The translations under genes were made by a program, and so were the position numbers. The notes under the pieces were generated by a model. That model was given only the letters and a program-made list of their open reading frames with translations, was not told where the DNA came from and ran no database searches. Below, piece after piece: positions 25,526-34,462 of a stretch of 50,594 nucleotides of DNA. Numbering within the stretch: the first letter of the stretch is position 1; each line of letters starts with the position of its first letter. Source of the stretch: Richelia sp. UBA3308 (GTDB taxonomy: Bacteria; Cyanobacteriota; Cyanobacteriia; Cyanobacteriales; Nostocaceae); assembly GCA_002361335.1 (NCBI GenBank), contig DESS01000144.1, forward strand, positions 15,977 through 66,570, in the 5' to 3' direction.

Positions 25526-26458
25526 TTAACTGACTCTTGTTTTTGCTTTTACTGTTTTGGGTTTTCGATCGGGTAATTCTTTCATGCCAACTTCTCTCAT
25601 ATCTAAATAAATTTGTTCTGTTTGTGGTGTTTCATGTTCTACAACAAACACATTTGAATATAAATTAGCAATTATTTGTTTTCCCTGTTGAGTTAAAGAT
25701 AAATAACGCAGTCCATCCCTAATATAGGGATAAACTCCATTCCAATAAAATTTTGGATAATTATTACGCAGATCGGCAGGATTGTTGTAATCTAAAAGTT
25801 TATTCATACCAGTTTCTTCAAACTCGTAGAATAAGGAAGTAATTTTCTTTAAATAACGCGGATCGCTTAATTGTCCAATTAAATCAGCAGCCCGTACTAA
25901 ACCCGGATAATTATTAGTTTCCTGATGATCTTCTGCTGCTGGCACTGGGAAGCGAGTTAATTCAATATTGGATTTTATTGCTTCAGAATCGATTAATTTA
26001 TGACCACCGAAACGCTCATCAATAAAAAGTTTTGCTCTATCCACATGATATGCTGTAAGACTCGCATCTGAAGCCCCTGAGGGTAAAGAAATCATCCCTC
26101 CATCAAAACCTGTAGCATATAGACTTTCTTCTTGTATATCTTGGCGACAAACTCCTTTGACATAACCAATATCATGACACATCAAAGAGATAATATAATG
26201 CAACCAATCTTCGCTAGATACTCCACCTTCTCGTATGTGTTTACCACGTAAAAGTTCTTGTCCTACCAGTGTTACTAAGATTGAATGTTCTACATTATGA
26301 TATAGAGCATCACTATTAGCAATATTTTCTAAAGCCATGCTTCCTACCCAAGCTATGATGTCTTGGTAGTCAGTTTTTAAGCTTCCATAGGTACGACGGT
26401 ATCCTTCTCTAACCTGCTTTACAAAAGCATCTATCAATACTTCAGTTGCGTTAAACAT
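25526..26458 (-). CDS. HD-domain metalloprotein (Npun_R2479 family)
   Basis: A 310-residue predicted metal-dependent phosphohydrolase. Metal ligands are visible as YHNVEHS (His54 and His58) and CHDIGYV (His95-Asp96), with a later Asp in RAADLIGQL near 200. This matches the cyanobacterial Npun_R2479-type HD family. HD proteins hydrolyse nucleotides or cyclic dinucleotides, but this family's substrate is not known to me. The C-terminal tail is basic (KELPDRKPKTVKAKTRV). It is a single gene with a long AT-rich spacer upstream. Confidence 0.85.
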   Translation of the reverse strand: MFNATEVLIDAFVKQVREGYRRTYGSLKTDYQDIIAWVGSMALENIANSDALYHNVEHSILVTLVGQELLRGKHIREGGVSSEDWLHYIISLMCHDIGYVKGVCRQDIQEESLYATGFDGGMISLPSGASDASLTAYHVDRAKLFIDERFGGHKLIDSEAIKSNIELTRFPVPAAEDHQETNNYPGLVRAADLIGQLSDPRYLKKITSLFYEFEETGMNKLLDYNNPADLRNNYPKFYWNGVYPYIRDGLRYLSLTQQGKQIIANLYSNVFVVEHETPQTEQIYLDMREVGMKELPDRKPKTVKAKTRVS

Positions 26459-27467
26459 ATTTTTACCCTGTTAATAATTGAATATTATATTTTGATTTTT
26501 CAAGCTAATTGAAAACTGCTAGTTATATCGTCATATTCTATTATAAAAATCTCTGAAAAAATTATATTGGATTATTCTAAATAATAAATCATAATTCCTG
26601 ATGAACTACCATTTATATTTAGCATTGAGCAACAAAAATCACTATAGTCACTGTTTAATTTTATGCATATTTATTGGGTAATTTACTTGAATAAAAACTT
26701 GAATAAATATAGTTGAAATTGCAGAGTTGAAATTGCAGCTTCTACTTATAGAAAAAAAGTAATTAAAGCCTGAAATAGTGACTAATATATTTATAATTTA
26801 TAATTTATGGTTAATGTATAAAAAATTTGGCATTGCTGTTATCGCCCTTCAGCATTTAGCATATTGAGGGGCGAAAAGTTGTTATTTGCACAATCTAAAA
26901 TTATTGTAGAAACGTTCTGATTTGAGCCACTTGTACCAATTATTTATGCTGTAATGCAACAGAGCCAAGTTTTTTATCTGAGCAAATTGATCGGAAACAC
27001 CCATTGTTAAAAATAATTTTACTCTCAATATGAATATATATTTCTATATACTGAACTTTTTTGCGAAGCCAGAATTTAGACCTTAGACAACATAAATAAA
27101 GTTTACCCAAATTACGCTAAATATATACACAAACTACATGGGAACTTATGTGGTTGTATAACATAGGTTATAACCTTACTTATTACTTTTTCACACCAAA
27201 TAGAACTGTTTGCCGTGATCTGAATACTCTAAAACATGTGATATACGGCGAACGGTTATGTATTCTTACCTATTAGTAACCCCTGGGGGTAAGGATAAAT
27301 CCCCAAAAAACCTTGAAGTTAGCAAAAACATGACTTTTGTCATGGGTAAATTCAGTCTGAGATTACAACCATTAGACTGCAAAATAAGGCATAGTTAATA
27401 TACAGTAATAAATTTAAACTTTTCTTAAGCAAATCCGTATCATCGCGGTTGTCTAGGAGGTGGAGGA
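26459..27467. promoter_or_regulatory. 1-kb divergent spacer upstream of the RND efflux genes
   Basis: No gene is visible. It holds a perfect 14-bp tandem duplication of AGTTGAAATTGCAG (26711-26738) and a candidate operator palindrome at 27329-27344. The RND gene's ribosome site (AGGAGG, 27455-27460) is unusually strong for this window. Confidence 0.55.
27329..27344. promoter_or_regulatory. Palindromic candidate operator CATGAC-TTTT-GTCATG
   Basis: A perfect 6+4+6 inverted repeat 124 bp upstream of the efflux adaptor start codon. Such symmetry fits a homodimeric regulator (TetR, MarR, or a NarL-type regulator), but none is encoded next to it. It may lie in the promoter or 5' leader. Confidence 0.5.
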
Positions 27468-29015
27468 ATGACAGCAGGAGACCAGGATTTTTCAGATATT
27501 TCAGCAAAAGGAGAACCACCAGTTGAAGAATCAAGTTTCCAAGATTATCCGGAAACTAACAAACAGCGCCCTTGGTGGAAAATTATGTTGTTGGGTATTG
27601 CATTGGGTGTAGGAATAACTTTTGCAGGAATGCGTTTCTTAAGCAACCGTGCCAAAAGCGAACCTACGGTAGTAAATCAATCAACTCAACCACTCGCTCC
27701 AGCCATGACTGTTACTCTTGCTGCGGTAGAATTCACTAGAGTTGCTCGCAATCTCAGTGTTACTGGTACTGTTGCAGCTCGTGAATTGACTCCGGTGTTA
27801 CCTCAATCTAACGGTTTACAAGTTAAGCGAATTTTGGTTAAGCAGGGAGATTCTGTTAACCAAGGTCAAGTAATGGCCATATTAGATGATTCCCTTATAC
27901 AAGATCAAATCCGTCAAGGAAAAGCAGAAGTTGAATCTCAACAAGCTGAAGTTGCTTCCCGAGAAGCGGATTTAGCTTCCCAGCAAGCAGCTTTAGAATC
28001 AAGTCGAGCTAATGTAATCTCAAATCAGGCATCAGTCGAGCAAAGACAAGCGGATTTAGCCCAAGAAAAAGCAAGATTAAAAGAAGCTCAAAGAAATTAC
28101 CAGCGCAATCAGCAACTTGCCAATCAAGGAGCAATTAGCAAACAATTATTTGAAACTGCTGAAACTAATTTAGAAACTGCACAAGAAGCAGTACGTATTG
28201 CACAAGCAAATATTCGTAGTGCGATCGCAAATGTAAGTAGTGCCCAAGCAAGCATTAATAGTGCCAAAGCTGGGGTTGGCAGCGCCAAAGCCAAAGTTAA
28301 CAGTGCCAAAGCAGGTGTTCGCAGCGCCACAGCGAGAGTGCAACAGTTAAAAACTCAATTGGGACAAACTATAGTACGTGCGCCGGTTTCAGGAATTGTT
28401 GCGGAAAAACTGGCAAGAGTGGGAGATATAACTGGTGTACCACCGCAAACCCAAGTAGGAACGGTAGTAGGTGGAACCCAAAAGCTATTTTCAATTATTC
28501 GTAATGGAAGTTTAGAATTACAAGCAAAAGTTCCCACTGTTCAATTATCACAAATAGAAATCAGCTCCCCAGCTCAAATTACTTCCGATGTAGATAATCG
28601 CGTCAAATTACAAGGAAGAGTTAGGGAAATAGAACCTATAGTTAACCAACAACGGCGGGAAGCAACTGTAAAAATTAATTTACCATCAACAAATTTACTT
28701 AAACCGGGCATGTTTGCTCGCGCCGCAATTGTTACCGATAGCAACATGGGTGTAGCTGTACCCCAAAAAGCAGTACTTCCTCAACCCGACGGCAGCGCAA
28801 TTGTATTTACTATCAATGAAGATAATATTGTTAGCAGTCAAAAAGTCGAAACAGGAGAAATTCTTAAAGGTGGAAAAGTAGAAATTAAAAGTGGTTTACA
28901 ACCGGGAAAAAATGTTGTAACTGACGGTGCTGGATATCTCAAAGATGGGGATAAGGTACGAGTCGCGATTTCGGATGGGAAGGAAGGGGAGAAGGGAGTA
29001 ATGAGTAACGAGTAA
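27468..29015 (+). CDS. RND efflux periplasmic adaptor (HlyD/MFP family)
   Basis: A 515-residue membrane-fusion protein joining an inner-membrane RND pump to a TolC duct. One membrane segment (about 37-57) anchors it. Biotinyl-lipoyl halves flank a long coiled-coil hairpin (about 140-300) with strikingly regular S-A-x-A-x-V repeats (INSAKAGVGSAKAKVNSAK). Beta-barrel and membrane-proximal domains follow (about 350-500). RAPVSGIVAEK near 305 is the second lipoyl half. A strong AGGAGG site lies 7 bp before the ATG. The last residues (GVMSNE) and the stop fall inside a GAGTAAC repeat, so the natural C-terminus was probably slightly different. The pump gene follows on the same strand. Confidence 0.93.
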   Translation: MTAGDQDFSDISAKGEPPVEESSFQDYPETNKQRPWWKIMLLGIALGVGITFAGMRFLSNRAKSEPTVVNQSTQPLAPAMTVTLAAVEFTRVARNLSVTGTVAARELTPVLPQSNGLQVKRILVKQGDSVNQGQVMAILDDSLIQDQIRQGKAEVESQQAEVASREADLASQQAALESSRANVISNQASVEQRQADLAQEKARLKEAQRNYQRNQQLANQGAISKQLFETAETNLETAQEAVRIAQANIRSAIANVSSAQASINSAKAGVGSAKAKVNSAKAGVRSATARVQQLKTQLGQTIVRAPVSGIVAEKLARVGDITGVPPQTQVGTVVGGTQKLFSIIRNGSLELQAKVPTVQLSQIEISSPAQITSDVDNRVKLQGRVREIEPIVNQQRREATVKINLPSTNLLKPGMFARAAIVTDSNMGVAVPQKAVLPQPDGSAIVFTINEDNIVSSQKVETGEILKGGKVEIKSGLQPGKNVVTDGAGYLKDGDKVRVAISDGKEGEKGVMSNE

Positions 29016-29272
29016 CGAGTAACGAGTAAAAACTAACAACTAACAACTAAGAATTTAGAATTTAGAATTTAGAATTTAGAATTGGGCATTGGGCATTGCT
29101 GATAACTAATAACTAATAACTAACAACTATCACGGATTAGATGGATTTCACTGATTACACTGAAAGTACTAACAACTAACAAATAACAACTAACAAATAA
29201 CAACTAACAACTAACAAATAACAACTAACAACTAACAACTAACAACTAACAACTAACAACTAACAACTTAAT
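29000..29272. repeat. Heptamer repeat array between adaptor and pump genes
   Basis: The entire spacer is tandem repeats: GAGTAAC units (from within the adaptor's last codons), TTTAGAA units (29050-29083), TTGGGCA units (29083-29100), CTAATAA/CTAACAA units, and about 100 bp of TAACAAC/TAACAAA units (29166-29270) ending 3 bp before the pump ATG. Only about 29129-29165 is non-repetitive. No Shine-Dalgarno site is visible for the pump. Confidence 0.92.
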
Positions 29273-32200
29273 ATGAATTTTAACGTTTCTGCTTGGTCGA
29301 TAAACAAACCGATTCCGACAATTGTTTTATTTTTAATTTTGACTATAGTTGGTTGGTTCTGTTTCACTAACTTGGGAATTGATACCAGCCCTAATATTGA
29401 TATTCCTGCGGTTCAAGTTACTGTAACTCAACCTGGTGCGGGGCCTAGTGAACTTGAATCTCAGGTAACTAAGAAAGTTGAAGATGCCGTTGCTGGTTTA
29501 GGCAATATTGATGAATTGCGTTCGGTTGTTACTGATGGGGTTTCTACTACTACTATTAATTTTGATTTAGGAACCGATAGCGATCGCGCTACTAATGATG
29601 TTCGCAATGCGATCGCTCAAATTCGTCAAAGTCTTCCCCAAGATATTAACGATCCAATTGTGCAGCGGCTGGAGTTTGCCGGTAGCTCAATTATGACTTA
29701 TGTAGTCAGTTCGGATAAACGCTCTGTGGAAGAGTTGAGTAATTTGGTGGATCAAACTATCAGCCGTGCTCTTTTATCTGTAAAGGGTGTTGCTGAAATC
29801 CGCCGGGTGGGTGGAGTTGACAGAGAAATTCGCGTCAACCTCGATCCCGATCGTTTACAGTCTTTGGGTATTACCGCTACTCAAGTAAACGACCAATTAC
29901 GTGCTTTTAATATTAATTTACCAGGTGGTCGTGCGGAAATTGGTGGCAACGAACAAAGTATCCGTACTTTAGGTAGTGCCGAAAGTGTTGATATTTTAAG
30001 AAATTATGAAATTATCCTTCCTAATGGTGGTTCCGTTCCTTTATCTACCTTAGGAAACGTCGCAGATAGTTTTGGTGAAGTACGTCAATCGGCACGGTTG
30101 AATAATAAACCAGTAGTTGCTTTTGAGGTATTGCGTAGTACTGGTAGTGTTACGGTGACGGTGGAAGAAGGAATCAAAGCTGAGGTTGAAAAGCTGCAAA
30201 AAACTCTTCCGCAAGACGTAAACATGGAATTAATTTTTACCAGAGCTACTTTTGTTCGCAATTCTTACCAAAGTACGATGAACGAACTTTTAATCGCATC
30301 TGTATTAGCTGTGGTAGTAATTCTACTGTTTTTACGGGATTGGCGAGCGACTTTAATTACAGCGGTAACTTTACCTTTATCAATTATTCCCACTTTCGGT
30401 GTAATTTTTGCTTTGGGCTACACTCTCAACAATATGACACTGTTGGGTTTGGGATTAGCAGTGGGTAACTTAGTAGATGATGCCGTGGTAGAAATTGAAA
30501 ATATGGAACGGCATTTGGGTATGGGTAAAGAACCCAAACAAGCAGCTTTTGACTCATCAGCGGAAATGGGTTTAGCGGTAATTGCAACTTCTGCGACAAT
30601 TATTGCCGTATTTTTACCCGTAGCATTCATGGGTGGAATTCCCGGTCAATTTTTCCAACCCTTTGCTATGACAGTAACCGCCGCGACTGTATTTTCTACA
30701 GCAGTAGCGCGAATGGTAACGCCTATGATGGGAGCGCATTTGTTACAGAAAAAGGAGATTGGGCATGGAGATAAGGAGACAAGGAGAAATAATCGAAAAT
30801 CTTCTCGTCGTTTTCAACCTTATGCTTCTACACTCAGATGGGCTTTACGCCATCGAATCACAACTTTGCTGCTGGCTTTGGCTTTCTTTATTGGTAGTTT
30901 AATGTTGGTGCCGATGATTCCCAAGGGTTTGGTTGATGGTGCTGATATCGGTATTTCTACGGTATCTGTGGAATTAGCTCCGGGTTCGACTTTGGCTGAC
31001 ACTAAGAAAGTAGTAACTCAAGCGACAAATTTAATTAACCAAAACCCTGGGGTTGAAAGTGTTTTATCTACAGAAAATGTTGGTTCGGCAAGTCTTACAG
31101 TTAGATTAAAACCCAAGGAAGAACGAGAACTTTCTCAAAGCGAGTTTGAAGAAAAAGTACGTCCGCAATTTGCCCAAATTCCAGGAGCGAGAATTAGTTT
31201 TCAAAGTACTGGTGCTGTGGGTGGTAGAAAGGATTTAACTATAGTTTTGCAAAGTGAAAATCCCCAAGCTTTGAAAAAAGCTGCTGATGATTTAGAAAAG
31301 GATATGCGTACTGTACCAGGATTGGTGGAGGTTTCTTCTAGTGCTAGTTTGGTAAAACCGGAAATTTTAGTAGTACCACTACCCCAACGGGCGGCAGATT
31401 TGGGCGTAACTGTACAATCAATTGCCCGTACCGCTTCTTTGGCGACTATTGGCGATAACGATGCCAACTTAGCAAAATACAATCTTCCCGATCGCCAAAT
31501 TCCCATTAGAGTACAAATCGATCCCAAAGCGCGAGAAGACATTACAAATATTAAAAATCTCCAAGTTCCCACTCAAAATGGCAGTTTAGTCCCTTTATTA
31601 GCAGTAGCAGATATCCGTTTTGGTAGCGGTGCAGCCACTATCAACCGCTTTGATAGAATGCGTCAAGTTTCGGTGGAAGCTAATTTACAGGGGATTTCTT
31701 TAGGAAACGGATTGCAAGCTGTCAACCAATTAGCGGCAATGAAAAATTTACCAGCCGAAGTAAATAGACGCTCAGCTGGTGATGCGGAAATTATGGAGGA
31801 AATTTTCGGACGCTTTGGTACTGCATTGGGTTTAGCAATAATGATGATTTACGCTATCTTGGTGCTGCTATACAATAACTTCCTTCACCCAATCACCATT
31901 ATGGTAGCGCTACCTTTATGTTTGGGCGGTACTCTTTTAGCGTTAATGATTGCTCAAAAAGCTTTAGGGCTTTATGCCTTAATTGGTATCGTCTTGTTAT
32001 TGGGAATTGTCACCAAAAACTCAATTTTATTGGTGGATTATACAATTATCGGTTTAGAACAAGGTAAAAAACAACGTCAAGCACTTTTAGACGCTGGCGT
32101 ATCCCGTTTACGTCCAATTTTGATGACTTCTCTTTCTACAATCGCCGGTACTTTTCCCCTAGCATTAGGGCTAGGTGCTGGTGCAGAAGTTCGTCAATCA

Positions 32201-32392
32201 ATGGGTGTTGCGGTTATCGGTGGTTTTACAACTTCTACTTTATTAACTTTAGTAGTAGTACCTGTTTTATTCACCTATGTTGATAACTTTCAACATTGGA
32301 TTTTAGATACAATCAAATACGGTTTTAGAAAAAAACCACGCCGTCAATTTATGGAAGAAAATAATCAAGTTAAATTACCACCTGCTAGTTAA
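29273..32392 (+). CDS. RND efflux pump permease (AcrB/MexB-type, HAE1 family)
   Basis: A 1039-residue proton-driven inner-membrane pump. TM1 (about 12-31) is followed by the first periplasmic domain, TM2-6 (about 335-490), the second periplasmic domain (about 550-850) and TM8-12 (about 860-1010). The proton-relay pair Asp402-Asp403 in GNLVDDAVVEIEN is intact, as is the TM10 Lys in VTKNSILLVDYT. Substrates (drugs, dyes, metabolites) cannot be told. Residues 494-507 (KEIGHGDKETRRNN), in the cytoplasmic loop before TM7, are encoded by DNA matching an intergenic repeat and look like an insertion. The adaptor is encoded just upstream; the TolC partner may be the gene at 1.5 kb. Confidence 0.95.
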   Translation: MNFNVSAWSINKPIPTIVLFLILTIVGWFCFTNLGIDTSPNIDIPAVQVTVTQPGAGPSELESQVTKKVEDAVAGLGNIDELRSVVTDGVSTTTINFDLGTDSDRATNDVRNAIAQIRQSLPQDINDPIVQRLEFAGSSIMTYVVSSDKRSVEELSNLVDQTISRALLSVKGVAEIRRVGGVDREIRVNLDPDRLQSLGITATQVNDQLRAFNINLPGGRAEIGGNEQSIRTLGSAESVDILRNYEIILPNGGSVPLSTLGNVADSFGEVRQSARLNNKPVVAFEVLRSTGSVTVTVEEGIKAEVEKLQKTLPQDVNMELIFTRATFVRNSYQSTMNELLIASVLAVVVILLFLRDWRATLITAVTLPLSIIPTFGVIFALGYTLNNMTLLGLGLAVGNLVDDAVVEIENMERHLGMGKEPKQAAFDSSAEMGLAVIATSATIIAVFLPVAFMGGIPGQFFQPFAMTVTAATVFSTAVARMVTPMMGAHLLQKKEIGHGDKETRRNNRKSSRRFQPYASTLRWALRHRITTLLLALAFFIGSLMLVPMIPKGLVDGADIGISTVSVELAPGSTLADTKKVVTQATNLINQNPGVESVLSTENVGSASLTVRLKPKEERELSQSEFEEKVRPQFAQIPGARISFQSTGAVGGRKDLTIVLQSENPQALKKAADDLEKDMRTVPGLVEVSSSASLVKPEILVVPLPQRAADLGVTVQSIARTASLATIGDNDANLAKYNLPDRQIPIRVQIDPKAREDITNIKNLQVPTQNGSLVPLLAVADIRFGSGAATINRFDRMRQVSVEANLQGISLGNGLQAVNQLAAMKNLPAEVNRRSAGDAEIMEEIFGRFGTALGLAIMMIYAILVLLYNNFLHPITIMVALPLCLGGTLLALMIAQKALGLYALIGIVLLLGIVTKNSILLVDYTIIGLEQGKKQRQALLDAGVSRLRPILMTSLSTIAGTFPLALGLGAGAEVRQSMGVAVIGGFTTSTLLTLVVVPVLFTYVDNFQHWILDTIKYGFRKKPRRQFMEENNQVKLPPAS
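30752..30793 (+). repeat. Repeat-like purine-rich insertion inside the RND pump gene
   Basis: The stretch shares the 12-mer AAGGAGACAAGG (30773-30784) with the intergenic sequence at 40749-40760 and has the GGGCATGGAGA style of Nostocales spacers. It is in frame and adds only polar residues. Confidence 0.6.
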
Positions 32393-32425
32393 GAGTGAGT
32401 AGTGAGTGGTGAGTGGTGAGTAGTT

Positions 32426-32543
32426 ATACCATTTCTTTATAAAGATGCGCCCCTCTTTAGCCACCTAACGGTTGGCTTTGTAGTGGTAGCTCCACTCTTT
32501 TAGAGTGAGAGCGATTAAGCGCAGCCTCATACAGAATTGGTAT
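32426..32543. mobile_element. MITE-like element, copy 1
   Basis: 118 bp bounded by 25-bp imperfect inverted repeats: the left end 32426-32450 (ATACCATTTCTTTAT...GATGCGC) matches the reverse complement of 32519-32543 at 20 of 25 positions. Possible TA dinucleotides flank both ends. It has internal hairpins (GTGG-TAGCT-CCAC, ACTCT-TT-AGAGT) and no coding capacity. A second, diverged copy is at about 39539-39628. Confidence 0.65.
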
Positions 32544-32616
32544 TAGGAGTGAAGAGTTAGGAATTAAAAATTACAGCATTTTGCAAGTAAATCAAGCACA
32601 GAAAAATTTTCTAAAA

Positions 32617-32644
32617 CTCTTGTGGTACGGGCATCCCAGCCCGT
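32617..32644 (+). repeat. Dispersed hairpin repeat (copy 4)
   Basis: CTCTTGTGGTACGGGCATCC followed by CAGCCCGT: ACGGGC (32627-32632) pairs with GCCCGT (32639-32644). Confidence 0.8.
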
Positions 32645-32820
32645 GAGAATTGTCAAGTAGTAAGTTTATGTAAAAAAGTAATATTTTTGCAATAGCGACG
32701 CGGGCTGTTTTATCCCAAAAAGCTCCCTTCTCAGTTTATCAACCGCCCGCGCCGACTTCCCGTAAGAGCCGAATCCCTCTGAAACAACTTTCCGTACTTA
32801 TAGAAAAAATGTTTGCAGTT

Positions 32821-33078
32821 TTACGCAAGCCCAGAGTAGGAAGAAGTGGGTTGAGGCACTTGAGGAGTGCGATAAGGATGATTAATCTCAAATTCACCAG
32901 GATCGGAACAACCAGTTTCTGACATAAAAGTTTGTACACTTTCACGGTATACAAACCACTGTTTGTGAAGATGGCGAATTAATTCCGGTTCCATTCTAAA
33001 GACATCGGAATTTTGAAAACCCGCTCTAGATAACCATTCGTAAATCGAAAGAGTTTCGCCATTATTATTGTGAAGCAT
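32821..33078 (-). CDS. Small conserved protein of unknown function
   Basis: 85 residues from ATG 33078. The start is set by a perfect AGGAGG (33083-33088 on the plus strand as CCTCCT) four bases before the ATG; a longer frame to 33123 lacks a ribosome site. The sequence has a helical core, SIYEWLSRAGFQNSDVFRMEPELIRHLHKQWFVYRESVQTF, and a Pro/Ser-rich tail ending in PQVPQPTSSYSGLA. Two cysteine-free halves flank a single Cys near residue 54 (ETGCSDPGEF). No domain recognised. The strong ribosome site argues that it is a real, well-translated gene. Confidence 0.72.
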   Translation of the reverse strand: MLHNNNGETLSIYEWLSRAGFQNSDVFRMEPELIRHLHKQWFVYRESVQTFMSETGCSDPGEFEINHPYRTPQVPQPTSSYSGLA

Positions 33079-33082
33079 TTTT

Positions 33083-33088
33083 CCTCCT
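33083..33088 (-). promoter_or_regulatory. Ribosome-binding site AGGAGG of the 85-residue gene
   Basis: Perfect Shine-Dalgarno hexamer, four bases from the ATG at 33078. It decides the start codon. Confidence 0.8.
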
Positions 33089-34270
33089 AATTTTTTTTTC
33101 AGTGAGGGCAAAATACGCTTCAAAGATGCAACCCGAAGCGCTTATAGCTTATTTAAAGCAATGATTATGGATGGGAACTAATTTTTTTCAAGGGTTGATT
33201 TGATTACTTTTCTTAAATATTGAAAAGTAAAGTCAAAAAACTAAAACCCACGTTAATAGAAGGGTTCAAGAAATAAAAAATATTTAACCAATCGCGAAGA
33301 TTAGTTCAACCCAAGTACTAATAATCTATCCGAGTCTAACTTGGAAATAGTGAAAAGAAAATCCGAAATATCACTCTATTAAGCAGTTGATACTTTTGAC
33401 ATAAATATTCTTTCTGATGAAACTTTTTGCTGCCGTTAACGAGATTTACTTGCAATCCAAGGGTTGACTAGAAGCAAGCATAAACATATTTTCCTAATAA
33501 CGGAAAATCAATCTATCCTTCTAAGGTTATATATTTACTGTCTTATCCATACTATGAATTGAAACTTAACAATTTGATGATTTACTTTTCCAGATTATTA
33601 ATCATACAGCATTAGGGGATGTATTCTTTCAACAACTAGCGGGGATTCCCCGAAGTCATCAAGATTCCCCTTAGACCAGTAACCCTGTATCTTCAGGGTT
33701 TGGGAATACTTTAAATTTTTAGCGCTTGAGGCAATTAACCCCGATTATAATCTATTTAACAGATTAACAAATCAATATGTGACTACTTTCTATTTTTTTA
33801 ATTATTTTACTAATAATGTAAAAAAGTAACCATATAAAAACTTACTTATACTGACAATAAGTTGGGTTTAGATTGTTTAAGAAAACGGCCATAAGATTGG
33901 GTAAATACAAGAGTACTTATAAATGTCGGAAGTGCTACTAGTATTTAGATTGAATTTAGCACGGCTGTTTTTTTAGCAGGGAGCGGGAATTTCCCGAACG
34001 GTGTCTGAGGGCATAAGTCCTCTCAAGAGCATTAAAAGATACCGGCGCTGCTAGGGATGATAATGAATGGGGTTGACTAATATAATTCGACATAAACCAA
34101 TGTTTAAGTGTGAATCTGAAATTGATCTTAAAGTAAGGGAAAAATTAACAGCAAGATGTTTATAATACAATATTTTTTTCAAATAAGCTATAAAAGAATG
34201 CCAGATATTTAACTTATCTGACAAACTAATTTTTACCTTCATATACTGATAGTAATTACCATAATAATCC
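33089..34270. other. 1.2-kb gene-poor region
   Basis: No convincing reading frame. Several hairpin-forming stretches occur: GGGGATTCCCC near 33640, ACCCTG-TATCTT-CAGGGT near 33683-33700, and GCGGGAATTTCCCG near 33983. The cluster could contain a small RNA gene, but no known family (tmRNA, 6S, Yfr1) is recognisable. An 89-residue frame at 34051-34320 overlaps the next gene and is not supported. Confidence 0.45.
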
Positions 34271-34462
34271 TTAACCTTTGAGCGCTTTTCTAAAATTTTT
34301 ACGATATGATTTATTTGCAATAAAACAAGCTGGCCATAACAAAGATAAAACCAAACGATTTATTAAACTGTTACTGAAATTAGTTCTTCTAAATCCAGTC
34401 CAAAATTTCCACAAACCAGCTACGTAAGCGAAAATTAATAACCCAGTAATGAACCCATCCAT
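34271..34462 (-). CDS. Small membrane protein, conserved-looking
   Basis: 63 residues from ATG 34462. A GGAG nine bases upstream supports this start over a GTG at 34483. One hydrophobic segment (about residues 3-19, GFITGLLIFAYVAGLWKFW) is followed by FRRTNFSNSLINRLVLSLLWPACFIANKSYRKNFRKALKG, which contains a second hydrophobic stretch and a strongly basic C-terminus. Very similar short proteins are, from memory, common in Nostocales genomes. No function is known to me. It is isolated, with large empty spacers on both sides. Confidence 0.72.
   Translation of the reverse strand: MDGFITGLLIFAYVAGLWKFWTGFRRTNFSNSLINRLVLSLLWPACFIANKSYRKNFRKALKG

Larger units (their letters stand above)
32393..32820. 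other. Repeat-rich spacer after the RND pump gene
   Basis: Starts with GAGTGAGTGGTGAGTGGTGAG repeats (32393-32422), then a MITE-like element (32426-32543) and dispersed hairpin copy 4 (32617-32644). No gene seen. Confidence 0.7.

Noticed and set aside
33980..34070. Hairpin cluster considered as a known small RNA
   Set aside because: Short stems only; none of the tmRNA, 6S RNA or Yfr1 landmarks could be found, so it is left as an unannotated gap.
34051..34320. 89-residue minus-strand frame
   Set aside because: Overlaps the better-supported small membrane protein gene in another frame and shows no conserved features.
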